In this document: in pieces, positions 1 through 8,009 of the stretch
Numbering within the stretch: the first letter of the stretch is position 1
Layout of the letters: each line of letters opens with the position of its first letter
Source: Falsiroseomonas stagni DSM 19981
Lineage (GTDB): Bacteria; Pseudomonadota; Alphaproteobacteria; Acetobacterales; Acetobacteraceae
Direction of reading: 5' to 3'
Assembly (NCBI RefSeq): GCF_900114315.1
Contig: NZ_FOSQ01000003.1
Location: forward strand, 186,001 to 250,000
DNA: 64,000 bases
Notes under the pieces: generated by a model
The model's database searches: none
Told to the model about the DNA's origin: nothing
What the model saw: only the letters and a program-made list of their open reading frames with translations
Position numbers and translations under genes: made by a program

Positions 1-451
1 GTTCCATGGCCAGCGTGCGTGCGATGGCGACGCGCTGCTGCTGCCCGCCCGACAGTGCCGCCGGCTTGCGGGCGCCGAGCGCCCCGAGCCCGACTTTCGT
101 GAGTGCCGCTTCCGCCTTGGCATCGGCGTCCTTCGCGGGCATGCCGCGGACGACTTTCAGGGCTAGGGCGACGTTGTCCCGCGCCGTGAGGTGGGGCCAG
201 AGGTTGAACTGCTGGAACACCATGCCGATGGCGCCGTCGCCGGGCTTCGCCGTGCGGCCTTCCACCAGCACGTCGCCGCCGGAGATCGGATCGAGCCCCG
301 CGATGCAGCGGAGGAGGGAGGATTTGCCGGAGCCGCTCGGCCCGATGACGCCGATCGCCTCCCCCGGCATCACGTCCAGGCTGATGCGGCGCAGGATTTC
401 CACGTCGCCGACGCGGCGTTCGAGGGCGCGGACCTGAAGGACGGGATTCAT
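1..451 (-). CDS. Polar amino acid ABC transporter ATP-binding protein (partial, 3' end off the left edge)
   Basis: ATPase of a polar amino acid uptake ABC transporter; it would sit on the cytoplasmic face and power the two permeases encoded just upstream. Only the first 150 residues lie in the window. Seen: Walker A GPSGSGKSS (residues 37-45), the Q-loop region FQQFNLWP (79-86) and the ABC signature LSGGQQQR (133-140). The frame leaves the window before Walker B and the H-loop. The ATG at 451 shares one base with the stop of the upstream permease (TGATG), which indicates translational coupling and fixes the start. GlnQ/HisP-type ATPases are about 240-260 residues, so roughly 60% is present. 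The substrate cannot be read from the ATPase; the neighbouring binding protein belongs to the polar amino acid family. Confidence 0.95.
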   Translation of the reverse strand, partial: MNPVLQVRALERRVGDVEILRRISLDVMPGEAIGVIGPSGSGKSSLLRCIAGLDPISGGDVLVEGRTAKPGDGAIGMVFQQFNLWPHLTARDNVALALKVVRGMPAKDADAKAEAALTKVGLGALGARKPAALSGGQQQRVAIARTLAME

Positions 452-1104
452 CACGCGGCCATCCGGCGTTCGATGCGGCGTTCCAGGCCGCGCGCGGCCC
501 AGGATGTCGCCTCCGTCAGGGCCCAATAGACCAGGGCCAGCACCAGCGTCGTCTCGGCAAAGGCGAAGGTGGCGGATCCGACGCCCTGCACGCGGAAGGT
601 CAGCTCCGGCACCGTGATGATGGACAGCACGGCGGTTTCCTTGATGAGGATGACGGCGAGGTTGACGAGCGACGGCAGCACGGCCAGCGCCATCACCGGC
701 AGCATGATGCGCAGCACGGTCTGCGGGCGGGACAGGCCCAGCATGCGCGCGGCTTCCAGCTGGCCCTTCGGCACCGCCATGAAGCCGGCGCGGAAGACCT
801 CCGAGAAATAGGCGGCGCCATAGGCGGAGAGCGCGACCAGGCCGGCCACCACCGGCGAGAGGTCGATGCCGATGAAGGGGCCGCCGAAATACAGCAGGAA
901 GCACTGGACCAGGAAGGGCGTGCCGCGCACCGCCTCCACCAGGGCGGCCAGCGGCCAGGTGAGGGCGAGCGGCGCGAAGAAGCGCACCGCGCCGATCAGG
1001 AAGCCCGCGACGATGCCGATGGCGACGCCGCCGAGCCAGAGCGCCAGCGTCATCGGCAGGCCCTGCGCCGCGGCGATCAGGCTGTCATTCAGCGCCTGGA
1101 TCAT
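451..1104 (-). CDS. Polar amino acid ABC transporter permease 2
   Basis: Inner-membrane permease of the HisM/GlnP class, 217 residues and normal for the family. It has several hydrophobic segments and the conserved cytoplasmic loop EAARMLGLSRPQ (about residues 130-141), which contacts the ATPase. It would pair with the permease encoded immediately upstream to form the channel. The ATG at 1104 overlaps the upstream permease stop by four bases (ATGA), and its own stop overlaps the ATPase start, so the genes form one operon: binding protein, permease, permease, ATPase. No defect is seen. The solute is unknown, most likely an amino acid or amino-acid derivative. Confidence 0.93.
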   Translation of the reverse strand: MIQALNDSLIAAAQGLPMTLALWLGGVAIGIVAGFLIGAVRFFAPLALTWPLAALVEAVRGTPFLVQCFLLYFGGPFIGIDLSPVVAGLVALSAYGAAYFSEVFRAGFMAVPKGQLEAARMLGLSRPQTVLRIMLPVMALAVLPSLVNLAVILIKETAVLSIITVPELTFRVQGVGSATFAFAETTLVLALVYWALTEATSWAARGLERRIERRMAA

Positions 1105-1715
1105 GCGGGTCTTCCGCGTGCGAACATCATCAGCAGCAGGTTCATCGCCAGGTAGATCGCCCCGCACAGCGCATAGGCCGGCAGCGGTTCGAAGGTGGAG
1201 GAGGCGATGGCCTGGGCACTCCGCGTCAACTCCAGGATGCCGACGACGGAGATGAGCGACGACGCCTTCACGATCAGGATCGCTTCGTTGATGACCGCCG
1301 GGCGCATGGCCTGCAGCGCGATGGGCAGGCGGATGCGGAGCAGGATCTGCCGCGGCGTCAGGCCGAGCAGCCGCGCGGCCTCCAGCCCCCCCTTCTGCAC
1401 CAGCGCGAAGCCGCCGCGGATGATCTCCGCCATATAGGCCGCGCAGCAGAGGCCGAGCGTCGCCGTCGCGGCGAACCAGGCGGGCAGGTCGATGCCGAGG
1501 AAGGGCAGCGCGTAATAGGCCAGCATCAGCTGGATCAGCAGCGGCACGCCGCGGAAGAAGCTGACATAGGTGAGCGCCCAGGCGCGCCGGGCTTCGCACC
1601 CCACGGCGATGGGCACGCCAAGGACCAGGCCGAGGGCGATGCCCACGGCCGAGATCCAGACGGTGTTCCCCGCCGCCCAGAGCATGGGCGGCAGGGCTTC
1701 GGCGATGAAGTCCAA
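1101..1715 (-). CDS. Polar amino acid ABC transporter permease 1
   Basis: Inner-membrane permease of 204 residues, His/Glu/Gln/Arg uptake family. The sequence has hydrophobic helices and a clear EAA loop (EAARLLGLTPRQILLRI, around residues 119-135), the coupling helix to the ATPase. It starts three bases after the stop of the binding-protein gene and overlaps the next permease by ATGA, so it is the second gene of the transport operon. The two permeases are similar in the EAA loop but differ elsewhere, as expected for a heterodimeric channel. The first helix begins within about ten residues of the start, so no longer N-terminus is needed. Confidence 0.93.
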   Translation of the reverse strand: MDFIAEALPPMLWAAGNTVWISAVGIALGLVLGVPIAVGCEARRAWALTYVSFFRGVPLLIQLMLAYYALPFLGIDLPAWFAATATLGLCCAAYMAEIIRGGFALVQKGGLEAARLLGLTPRQILLRIRLPIALQAMRPAVINEAILIVKASSLISVVGILELTRSAQAIASSTFEPLPAYALCGAIYLAMNLLLMMFARGRPA

Positions 1716-1718
1716 CGT

Positions 1719-2561
1719 CTAGGCGTTGGCTTCGACGACGCGCGCGGGCACTTCGAAGGACTGGCCGAACCATTTGGTCTGCAGCGCGGCCAGGCGCCCA
1801 TCGGTGCGCATGGCGTCGATCACGCCATCGATCGCGTCCAGCAGCGGCGCGGTGTCGGCATCCTTCCGGCCGAGATAGCCGAAATAGACCTTGGCGCCGA
1901 AGGGCGGGTTCACCACGGCGAAGACGTTGCGGCGCTGCTGCGCGACATAGGCGATGTTGGGCAGGGAATTCGCCACGGCCACGATGCGGCCGGCGGCGAG
2001 GTCCGCATAGGTCTCGCTGAAGGATTGGTATTCGCGGATCTGGACGTTGAGGTTGTTGGCCGCGATGAAGTTCTGCAGCTGCGTCAGCTGCGCCGTTGCC
2101 TGCGCGGAGCCCACGATCTTGCCGTTGATGTCCTCCGGCTTCTGGATGCTGGAATCGTTGGCGCGCTTCAGCAGGGCGACGGTGGCGTCCGCGATGGGGG
2201 CGGTGAAGCGATAGCGCTCCATCCGCGCGCGGGTGATGGTGGCGGGGCCGGCGACCAGGTCGAAGCGCCCGGCCTCGAGGCCCGGCAGCACGCCCGGCCA
2301 GGGCAGGTCCTGGAAGCGGATGCGCAGGTTCAGCGCGCGGCCGACTTCGGCGAAAAGCTCGCTGTTCATGCCGACCTGGCGGCCACCCTCGGTGAAATCG
2401 AAGGGGGCGAAGTGCAGTTCGGTCGCGATCATCAGCTCGCCCGCGCGGCGCGCCTTCTCCAGATTGTTCGCGTGGGCGAAGCGGGGCGCCAGCATGGGCG
2501 CGAAGAGGGCCGCAGCCGCGGTCAGCCCCGCCTGGCGGCGGGTCGGGGTGAAGGCAGTCAT
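1719..2561 (-). CDS. Amino acid ABC transporter substrate-binding protein
   Basis: Periplasmic solute-binding protein (family 3, polar amino acids), about 280 residues. The N-terminus reads TRRQAGLTAAAALFAPMLA, a twin-arginine-like signal with a hydrophobic stretch and probable cleavage after AHA. Mature features include FAPFDFTEGGRQVGMNSELF, typical of the first lobe of the family. Two adjacent ATGs exist (2564 and 2561). The AGGAG ribosome site lies about 3 bases before the first and 6 before the second, so 2561 is preferred. The frame stays open further upstream but has no good start. It is the first gene of a four-gene uptake operon, divergent from an oxygenase and its GntR-family regulator, which suggests shared control and a common substrate. 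Confidence 0.93.
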   Translation of the reverse strand: MTAFTPTRRQAGLTAAAALFAPMLAPRFAHANNLEKARRAGELMIATELHFAPFDFTEGGRQVGMNSELFAEVGRALNLRIRFQDLPWPGVLPGLEAGRFDLVAGPATITRARMERYRFTAPIADATVALLKRANDSSIQKPEDINGKIVGSAQATAQLTQLQNFIAANNLNVQIREYQSFSETYADLAAGRIVAVANSLPNIAYVAQQRRNVFAVVNPPFGAKVYFGYLGRKDADTAPLLDAIDGVIDAMRTDGRLAALQTKWFGQSFEVPARVVEANA

Positions 2562-2659
2562 CATCGTCTCCTGGGCCGTTGGGCCTCGTGTGAATTCGGT
2601 CCGGGCCGTGCCGGCGTCTTCCCCGTTCGTCTGATCGCCGCCCCGTCTGCGCGGGGCTG

Positions 2660-2687
2660 TTGACATGACAGGTCATGACCGTAGGGT
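2660..2687 (+). promoter_or_regulatory. Candidate promoter with embedded operator for the oxygenase-regulator operon
   Basis: The divergent spacer between the transporter and the oxygenase contains TTGACA at 2660-2665 and TAGGGT at 2682-2687, 16 bases apart: a plausible -35/-10 pair reading right. Between them lies an inverted repeat, CATGAC-AG-GTCATG (2664-2677), with two perfect 6-base arms. A dyad inside a promoter spacer is a typical repressor site, and a HutC-like GntR regulator is encoded two genes downstream. Assigning that regulator to this dyad is inference. Confidence 0.45.
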
Positions 2688-2732
2688 CGCCTTCCCTGCG
2701 TATCAAGCCCAACCGTGGCGGGAGCTTGCACC

Positions 2733-3689
2733 ATGACGCACCAGCTTGGAAACAACAGCCTGCCGGTCATCGACCTCACGCCACTGGACAGCCCCGGGGG
2801 GGAGGCGGCGGTGGCGGCTTCCATCAACGCCGCCTGCACGGGGCCGGGCTTCTTCTATGTGCGGAACCACGGGGTGGATGAGGCGGTGATCGCCACCGCC
2901 ATGGCCGCCGCGCGCCGCTTCTTCCTGCTGCCGCAGGAGGTCAAGGCGCGCACCAAGGCCAATCTGATCCATCGCGGCTGGCACGCCGCCGGTGGCGCGG
3001 TGATGGAGGGTGCCAAGAAGCCCGACCTGAAGGAGTTCTTCTCCATCGGGCTCGACCTGCCGGCGGACCATCCCACGGTACTGGCCGGGGAGAAGCTGCG
3101 CGGCCCCAACAACTGGCCGGCGGAGGTGCCGGAACTGGCGCCGGCGATGGAAGCCTATTTCGCCGCGATCGGCGCCTGCGGGGCGAAGCTGCTGCGCGCC
3201 GTGGCGCTGAGCCTCGGGCTGGATCGCGACTTCTTCGCGCCCCACTACAAGACCCCGCTCCAGCGCACCCAGGCGATCTTCTACCCGCCCCAGGCGCCGG
3301 ACGACACGGATGGCTTCGGCGTGGCGCCGCACACGGATTTCGGCTGCATCACCCTGCTCTGGCAGGATGACAGCGGAGGGCTGGAGGTCCGGGAACGCCA
3401 GACCGGCGCCTGGATTCCCGCCCCGCCCCTGCCCGGCACGCTGGTGGTGAATGTGGGCGACCTGCTGGGCCGCTGGAGCAATGACCGCTTCGCCAGCACG
3501 CCGCACCGCGTGGTGAACCGCAGCGGGCATGAACGCATGTCCGTCGCCACCTTCTACGACCCGGATTTCTCGGCGCCCGTCGATCCGCGCGCGCTGGGCG
3601 CGACCGACCCGCACTACCCGCCGACGACCTGCGGGGAGCATATCCTCGGCCGCTTCGCCCAGGCCTTCGCCTACCGCAAGCAGGGATGA
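2733..3689 (+). CDS. 2-oxoglutarate/Fe(II)-dependent oxygenase, isopenicillin N synthase-like family
   Basis: Cytoplasmic non-heme iron oxygenase of 318 residues; family members couple 2-oxoglutarate decarboxylation to hydroxylation or ring formation on small molecules. The N-terminal DIOX_N-type segment (PVIDLTPL, GFFYVRNHGV) is followed by the double-stranded beta-helix core. The iron triad is visible as H200-x-D202 (VAPHTDFG) and H258 (STPHRVVN), and the co-substrate-binding R268-x-S270 (RMSVATF) follows. ATG 2733 has GGAG about nine bases upstream and is preferred over a GTG at 2715. Its stop overlaps the regulator start (ATGA). Standing opposite an amino acid importer, it may hydroxylate or degrade the imported compound; that role is inferred. 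Confidence 0.88.
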   Translation: MTHQLGNNSLPVIDLTPLDSPGGEAAVAASINAACTGPGFFYVRNHGVDEAVIATAMAAARRFFLLPQEVKARTKANLIHRGWHAAGGAVMEGAKKPDLKEFFSIGLDLPADHPTVLAGEKLRGPNNWPAEVPELAPAMEAYFAAIGACGAKLLRAVALSLGLDRDFFAPHYKTPLQRTQAIFYPPQAPDDTDGFGVAPHTDFGCITLLWQDDSGGLEVRERQTGAWIPAPPLPGTLVVNVGDLLGRWSNDRFASTPHRVVNRSGHERMSVATFYDPDFSAPVDPRALGATDPHYPPTTCGEHILGRFAQAFAYRKQG

Positions 3690-4393
3690 CCCCTCCGCAG
3701 CCGCGCTACGCCGCGGTCAAGGACCATGTCCGGCGGCGCATCCTGAGTGGCGAATGGCCGCCGGATACGAAGATCCCGTCGGAGAACGCGCTGGGGCCGG
3801 AACTCGGCGTCAGCCGCATCACGGTGAACCGCGCCTTCGCGGAACTGGCGCAGGAAGGGCTGCTGCGGAAGGTGCAGGGCGTGGGCACCTTCGTCGCCCG
3901 CGCCCGGCCGCGCTTCGGGCTGATGACCATCCAGGACATCGCGGAGGAGATCACGGCCCGCGGCATGGCCTGGAGCTGCCGCGTGCTGCGCCTCGGCGTG
4001 ACGCCCGCCCCGGCGGAAGCTGCCGCCGCACTGGTGATGGCGCCCGGCGCGCCCGTGCCCCACAGCGCCATCCTGCACCTCGGCGACGGGGCGCCGATCC
4101 AGCGGGAGGAACGCTGGCTGAGGCCGGGCTACGCGCCGGGATACCTGGAGCGGGATTACCGGGCGGAGACGACCTTCGCGCATCTGGTCCGCGCCGGAAA
4201 CGCGACGGCGATGGAGCAGTCCATCACTGCCATCCTGCCCGACGCCGCGCTGGCCCGGCTGCTCGCGGTGGCGCGGGACCAGCCCTGTCTGGTGATCCAG
4301 CGCACCACCTTCACGGACGGACAGGCGATGACTTTCTCCCGCCTCGTGCAGCCGGCGAACCGGTTCGAGATTGCGGGAAGGGCGACACTGTAG
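3686..4393 (+). CDS. GntR-family transcriptional regulator, HutC-like with UTRA domain
   Basis: Probable ligand-responsive repressor of 235 residues. Residues about 8-72 form the GntR winged helix-turn-helix (VKDHVRRRILSGEWPPDTKI, then SRITVNRAFAELAQEGLL). The remainder resembles the UTRA effector domain of the HutC/FarR group, ending in a RTTFTDGQAMTFSRLV-type strand. The ATG overlaps the oxygenase stop by four bases, so the two are co-translated. HutC proteins respond to urocanate or related amino-acid products in known cases; here the adjacent importer and oxygenase suggest control by the transported solute or an oxidised product. The CATGAC/GTCATG dyad upstream of the oxygenase is the best candidate operator. 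Confidence 0.88.
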   Translation: MTPPQPRYAAVKDHVRRRILSGEWPPDTKIPSENALGPELGVSRITVNRAFAELAQEGLLRKVQGVGTFVARARPRFGLMTIQDIAEEITARGMAWSCRVLRLGVTPAPAEAAAALVMAPGAPVPHSAILHLGDGAPIQREERWLRPGYAPGYLERDYRAETTFAHLVRAGNATAMEQSITAILPDAALARLLAVARDQPCLVIQRTTFTDGQAMTFSRLVQPANRFEIAGRATL

Positions 4394-4438
4394 CGGCAGG
4401 GGGCGCTGCCGCCAGATTATCCCATTGATGATGGTCCA

Positions 4439-4504
4439 GGGGGCTCTGCCCCCCAAATCTTCCACAGGGGGCGGATGGGGTTCGGGGAAGGCAGCGCCTT
4501 CCCC
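4439..4504. repeat. Two GC-rich hairpins between convergent genes
   Basis: The 116-base gap between the GntR gene and the convergent nitroreductase holds two perfect stem-loops: GGGGGC-TCT-GCCCCC (4439-4453) and GGGGAAGGC-AGC-GCCTTCCCC (4484-4504). Neither has a long T-run. The first begins as GGTCCAGGGGGC and matches the reverse complement of a hairpin near 28592, so it belongs to a dispersed family. The position fits bidirectional termination or 3'-end protection of the transcripts. Confidence 0.6.
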
Positions 4505-4509
4505 GGGAA

Positions 4510-5340
4510 TCACTTGAGCCCGAAACCCAAGGCGGTCAGCGCATCCTTCATCCGGTCGCGGCCGGACAGCGCCGCCGCCGTGCCGACGCGGCTGATCATG
4601 CGCTGCGTCCAGTCCTGCTTCCCCATGCCGACAGCCTGGGAGAAATCGCCGAGCGCCTTGTCATAGCCCGCGATCGCCGCGCCTTCGTCGGTGATCCCAT
4701 ACTGCTCCCGGTGCAGGACCAGGGATTGAGGCAGGCGCGGCTTCACCGCGCCCGGCACGGCGGGGTCCGGATGGCCGACGGCCAGGCCGAAGGCGGCGAA
4801 GGCGTTGGGGGGCAGGTTCAGCTCCGCCGCCACCTTCTCCGGATGATGGCGCAGCGCGCCGACATAGACGGTGCCAAGCCCGAGGCTCTCCGCCGCCACC
4901 ACGCAGTTCTGCGCGGCCAGCGCGGCATCGACCAGCGCGACCATGAAGCTCTCGAGGTAGTCGAGACCCTCGAGCTTGCGCTGATGCGCCTCCCCCAGCC
5001 GGGTCAGGCGCGAGAGATCCGCGACCCAGCAGAGGAACAGCGGTGCCTGGCGGATGAAGCGCTGGCTGTTGGACAGGTCCGCAAGGCGACCCTTCCGGTC
5101 GGGGTCCTCCACCGCGACCACGGACCAGGCCTGGAGGTTGGAGGAAGTCGGCGCGGATTGCGCGGCGGCGACCAGCGTCTCCAGCACCCCCGGCGCGAGC
5201 GCATCGGGCAGATAGGCGCGGACGGAGCGGTGGCCGAGCATCGCCTCCAGCACCGCATTCACCGGCGGCTCCACCGCCGGGGCGGCGCCGCCATAGCGGG
5301 ACTGGAAATCGGCGGGGAGGGGAGAGGGCTGCTGGTCCAT
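4510..5340 (-). CDS. NADPH-dependent oxidoreductase, NfsA-like nitroreductase
   Basis: FMN-dependent nitroreductase-fold enzyme of 276 residues, related to NfsA/Frp-type NADPH oxidoreductases that reduce nitroaromatics, quinones or flavin. Seen: the FMN-binding HRSVRAYLPDAL segment (about residue 36), SAPTSSNLQAWSVV (about 64-77), a central AALAAQNCVVAAESLGLGTVYVGALR block and FGLAVGHPDP, all typical of the family. ATG 5340 has CAGGAG about seven bases upstream; the open frame further upstream is low-complexity and contains a hairpin element. It lies downstream of acetyl-CoA synthetase on the same strand, separated by a two-hairpin element, so it is probably transcribed on its own. The physiological substrate is unknown. 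Confidence 0.88.
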   Translation of the reverse strand: MDQQPSPLPADFQSRYGGAAPAVEPPVNAVLEAMLGHRSVRAYLPDALAPGVLETLVAAAQSAPTSSNLQAWSVVAVEDPDRKGRLADLSNSQRFIRQAPLFLCWVADLSRLTRLGEAHQRKLEGLDYLESFMVALVDAALAAQNCVVAAESLGLGTVYVGALRHHPEKVAAELNLPPNAFAAFGLAVGHPDPAVPGAVKPRLPQSLVLHREQYGITDEGAAIAGYDKALGDFSQAVGMGKQDWTQRMISRVGTAAALSGRDRMKDALTALGFGLK

Positions 5341-5409
5341 GGAAGGCTCCTGTGTTGCGCACAGGTATCCATGGGGAGGGGGCGGAGGGCTACCCCCCTT
5401 GGCGGCAGG

Positions 5410-5464
5410 AAGGGGGAGCGCTGCTCCCCCTTCGACCCTCTCGCCAGGGCCGTGACGGCCCTGG
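5410..5464. repeat. Two-hairpin intergenic element downstream of acsA
   Basis: On the + strand, AAGGGGGAGC-GCT-GCTCCCCCTT (5410-5432, 10-bp stem) is followed after 11 bases by CCAGGGCCG-TGA-CGGCCCTGG (5444-5464, 9-bp stem). Relative to acsA the order is CCAGGG hairpin, 11-base spacer, GGGGGAGC hairpin. The same order and spacing recurs downstream of the DUF3422 gene at 62482. It is probably a 3'-end structure (terminator or exonuclease barrier), but it lacks a T-tract. Confidence 0.65.
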
Positions 5465-5475
5465 ACCATCCTCAG

Positions 5476-7416
5476 TCAGCCGACGCGGTTGTCGACGAGT
5501 TCCTGCACCACGGCGGGGTCCGCCAGGGTGGAGGTATCACCCAGCGCATCCGTCTCATTCGCCGCGATCTTGCGAAGGATGCGGCGCATGATCTTGCCCG
5601 ACCGCGTCTTGGGCAGGCCCGGGGCCCATTGGATGGCATCGGGGCTGGCGATGGGGCCGATCTCCTTCCGCACCCAGGCGACAAGCTCCTTGCGAAGCGC
5701 CTCGGTCGGCTCCTCGCCGGCCTTCAGCGTGACATAGGCGTAGATGCCCTGGCCCTTGATCTCATGCGGCATGCCGACGACGGCGGCCTCCGCCACCTTG
5801 GGATGGGCGACCAGCGCGCTTTCGATCTCCGCCGTGCCCATGCGGTGTCCGGCGACGTTGATGACGTCATCCACGCGGCCGGTGATCCAGTAATAGCCAT
5901 CGGCATCGCGGCGGGCGCCGTCGCCGGTGAAATAGGTGCCCTTGAAGGTGGAGAAATAGGTCTGCTGGAAGCGCTCATGGTCGCCATAGACCGTGCGCAT
6001 CTGGCCGGGCCAGCTGTCCGTGAGCACCAGGTTGCCCTCGGTGGCGCCTTCCAGGACGTTGCCGTCATTGTCCACCAGCGCGGGCTTCACGCCGGGCAGG
6101 GGCAGGGTGGCGGAGCCGGGCTTCTGGGCGATGGCGCCGGGCAGGGGGCTGATCAGGATGCCGCCGGTTTCCGTCTGCCACCAGGTGTCCACGATCGGGC
6201 AGCGTTCGTCGCCGACATTGCGGTAGTACCAGAGCCAGGCCTCGGGATTGATGGGCTCGCCGACCGAACCCAGGATGCGGAGCGACTTGCGGCTGGTCTT
6301 CTTCACCGGCGCCTCGCCATCCCGCATCAGGGCGCGGATCGCGGTGGGGGCGGTGTAGAAGATGTTGACCTGGTGCTTGTCGATCACCTCCCAGAACCGC
6401 GACACGGTCGGGTAGTTGGGCACGCCCTCGAACATCAGCGTGGTCGCGCCATTCGCGAGGGGGCCGTAGACGATGTAGGTGTGGCCCGTGACCCAGCCGA
6501 CATCGGCGGTGCACCAGTAGATCTCGCCATCGCGGTAGTCGAAGACGTTCTGGTGCGTGAAGGACGCCCAGACCAGGTAGCCGCCCGTCGTGTGCAGCAC
6601 GCCCTTCGGCTTGCCCGTCGATCCGCTGGTGTAGAGGATGAACAGCGGGTCCTCCGCGCCCATCGGCTCCGGCGTCGCGGTCTTCGGCTGGCTGTCGCAG
6701 GCGTCATGCCACCAATGGTCGCGGCCTTCCTGCATGGCGACGGTGCCGCCGGTGTTCTTGGCGACGATGACGTGGCGGATGGAGGGGCAGGTCTTCAGCG
6801 CCTCATCGGCGTTGACCTTCAGCGGCACCTTGCGGCCGCCGCGGCGGCCCTCATCGGCCGTGATCAGCAGGACGCAATCGCTGTCCTGGATGCGGGAGGA
6901 CAGGCTGTCGGGGGAGAAGCCGCCGAAGACGATGGAGTGCACCGCGCCGATGCGGGCGCAGGCCAGCATGGCGACGGCGGCTTCGACGATCATCGGCAGG
7001 TAGATGCAGACGCGGTCGCCCTTCTTCACGCCCAGGCCGCGCATGGCATTGGCCAGCTGGCAGACGCGGGCGTGCAGGTCCTTGTAGGTGACCTTGGCGT
7101 CGGCGTTGGGGTCATCCCCCTCCCAGATGATCGCCACCTGGTCGCCGCGGGTGGCCAGATGCCGATCCAGGCAGGATTCCGTGACGTTGAGGACCCCATC
7201 CTCGAACCACTTGATGGAGACCTTGCCGGAGGTCCCGCCGAAATCGACGTTCTTGATGATGCTGGGGGGCTTCATCCAGGCGACGCGCTTGGATTCCCCC
7301 GCCCAGAAGGCATCGGGGCTGGCCGAGGCCGCTTCGTACATCGCCTTGTATGTCGCGGCGTCCACATGGGCGCGGGCGGCGATCTCGGGCTTCACGGCGA
7401 TCAATGCGTCAGACAT
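5476..7416 (-). CDS. acsA: Acetyl-CoA synthetase (AMP-forming)
   Basis: Converts acetate, ATP and CoA to acetyl-CoA, AMP and pyrophosphate in the cytoplasm, allowing growth on or scavenging of acetate. The protein has 646 residues, full length for the family. Visible motifs are the P-loop-like [11 protein letters not shown], the WWQTETGG core motif, [18 protein letters not shown] and, near the C-terminus, PKTRSGK. K608 there is the adenylation lysine that Pat/CobB-type systems acetylate in characterised homologues. ATG 7416 is preferred because [16 protein letters not shown] fits usual Acs N-termini; an in-frame TTG at 7428 is less likely. It appears monocistronic, with a terminator of another gene upstream and hairpins downstream. 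Confidence 0.97.
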   Translation of the reverse strand: MSDALIAVKPEIAARAHVDAATYKAMYEAASASPDAFWAGESKRVAWMKPPSIIKNVDFGGTSGKVSIKWFEDGVLNVTESCLDRHLATRGDQVAIIWEGDDPNADAKVTYKDLHARVCQLANAMRGLGVKKGDRVCIYLPMIVEAAVAMLACARIGAVHSIVFGGFSPDSLSSRIQDSDCVLLITADEGRRGGRKVPLKVNADEALKTCPSIRHVIVAKNTGGTVAMQEGRDHWWHDACDSQPKTATPEPMGAEDPLFILYTSGSTGKPKGVLHTTGGYLVWASFTHQNVFDYRDGEIYWCTADVGWVTGHTYIVYGPLANGATTLMFEGVPNYPTVSRFWEVIDKHQVNIFYTAPTAIRALMRDGEAPVKKTSRKSLRILGSVGEPINPEAWLWYYRNVGDERCPIVDTWWQTETGGILISPLPGAIAQKPGSATLPLPGVKPALVDNDGNVLEGATEGNLVLTDSWPGQMRTVYGDHERFQQTYFSTFKGTYFTGDGARRDADGYYWITGRVDDVINVAGHRMGTAEIESALVAHPKVAEAAVVGMPHEIKGQGIYAYVTLKAGEEPTEALRKELVAWVRKEIGPIASPDAIQWAPGLPKTRSGKIMRRILRKIAANETDALGDTSTLADPAVVQELVDNRVG

Positions 7417-7533
7417 GGGCGTCCCCAACCTTTATCCGGCCTTGCGGCGGGTTCGTAGGTCCCGAATGGGCCATGGGCCTTGATATGCGTCAACCGGTCC
7501 CGCGATGCAGCGTGAATCGGTAACGCTTGGGAC

Positions 7534-7574
7534 GGAAAAAGAGAAAACCGCCGCCCCCGGATGGGGACGGCGGC
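7534..7574 (-). terminator. Rho-independent terminator of the small secreted protein gene
   Basis: Reading leftward, a GC-rich stem (CCGCCG...CGGCGG arms around 7548-7573, GGAT/ATCC loop) is followed by TTTTCTCTTTTTC. This is the classic stem plus U-tract, about 36 bases after the stop at 7610. It is the clearest intrinsic terminator in the window. Confidence 0.75.
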
Positions 7575-7609
7575 CGAGTTGGGGAGAGAGAGGGAAGCGG
7601 TAGCCAGGC

Positions 7610-7903
7610 TCAGTTCGTCGCGCGGGGCGCCTGGGGCACTGCCGGGGTGGCCGGCTGAGCCTGCTGGCCCTGCGTGGCGGGGCGCGCCGCCGGGGCGGTG
7701 GCCTGGGCGCTGCCGCCGGGGTTGGCCGGCGTCGCCGCCTGGGTCGGGCGCTGCGTCGGCGCCGCGGGCGCCGTCACGGCGGGGCGGGTCGTCGCCACGG
7801 GGGCGGTGGAGGTCACGGTACCGCTGGAGCCCTGGGCGAAGGCCGGGACCGCACCGATCAGGAGCAGCGTGGCGGCGAGGGGCAGGCGGGAGAGGGAGCG
7901 CAT
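7610..7903 (-). CDS. Small secreted Ala/Pro/Thr-rich protein
   Basis: Predicted secreted or periplasmic protein of 97 residues. Residues 1-24 form a clean Sec signal (basic MRSLSR, hydrophobic LPLAATLLLIGAVP, cleavage after AFA). The mature part is almost entirely Ala, Pro, Thr, Gln and Gly and is probably disordered, as in linkers or wall-associated peptides. ATG 7903 is chosen because the signal peptide starts there; the open frame upstream is arginine-rich and out of character. A strong intrinsic terminator follows. No family is recognised, and the composition alone does not indicate a function. Confidence 0.65.
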   Translation of the reverse strand: MRSLSRLPLAATLLLIGAVPAFAQGSSGTVTSTAPVATTRPAVTAPAAPTQRPTQAATPANPGGSAQATAPAARPATQGQQAQPATPAVPQAPRATN

Positions 7904-8009
7904 CGGAGGCAGTCCTTTGGGCCTTGGGTTTGCGCCGTGGTGTCTGGCGCAAGACAGAGAATGGACATGCCCCGTGTCGGGCCTTGGGCGCCGCCAAGGT
8001 GTTTTCAGG

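Noticed and set aside
451-2712. A single 753-codon reading frame fusing regulator spacer, binding protein region and permease
   Set aside because: The frame shifts between real genes; only its last 217 codons are the permease, and ATGA overlaps define separate genes.
4711-7458. Very long open frame on the + strand opposite acsA and the nitroreductase
   Set aside because: High GC makes antisense frames open. The translation is His/Gly/Arg-rich with no domain, while the - strand encodes clear Acs and NfsA-like proteins.
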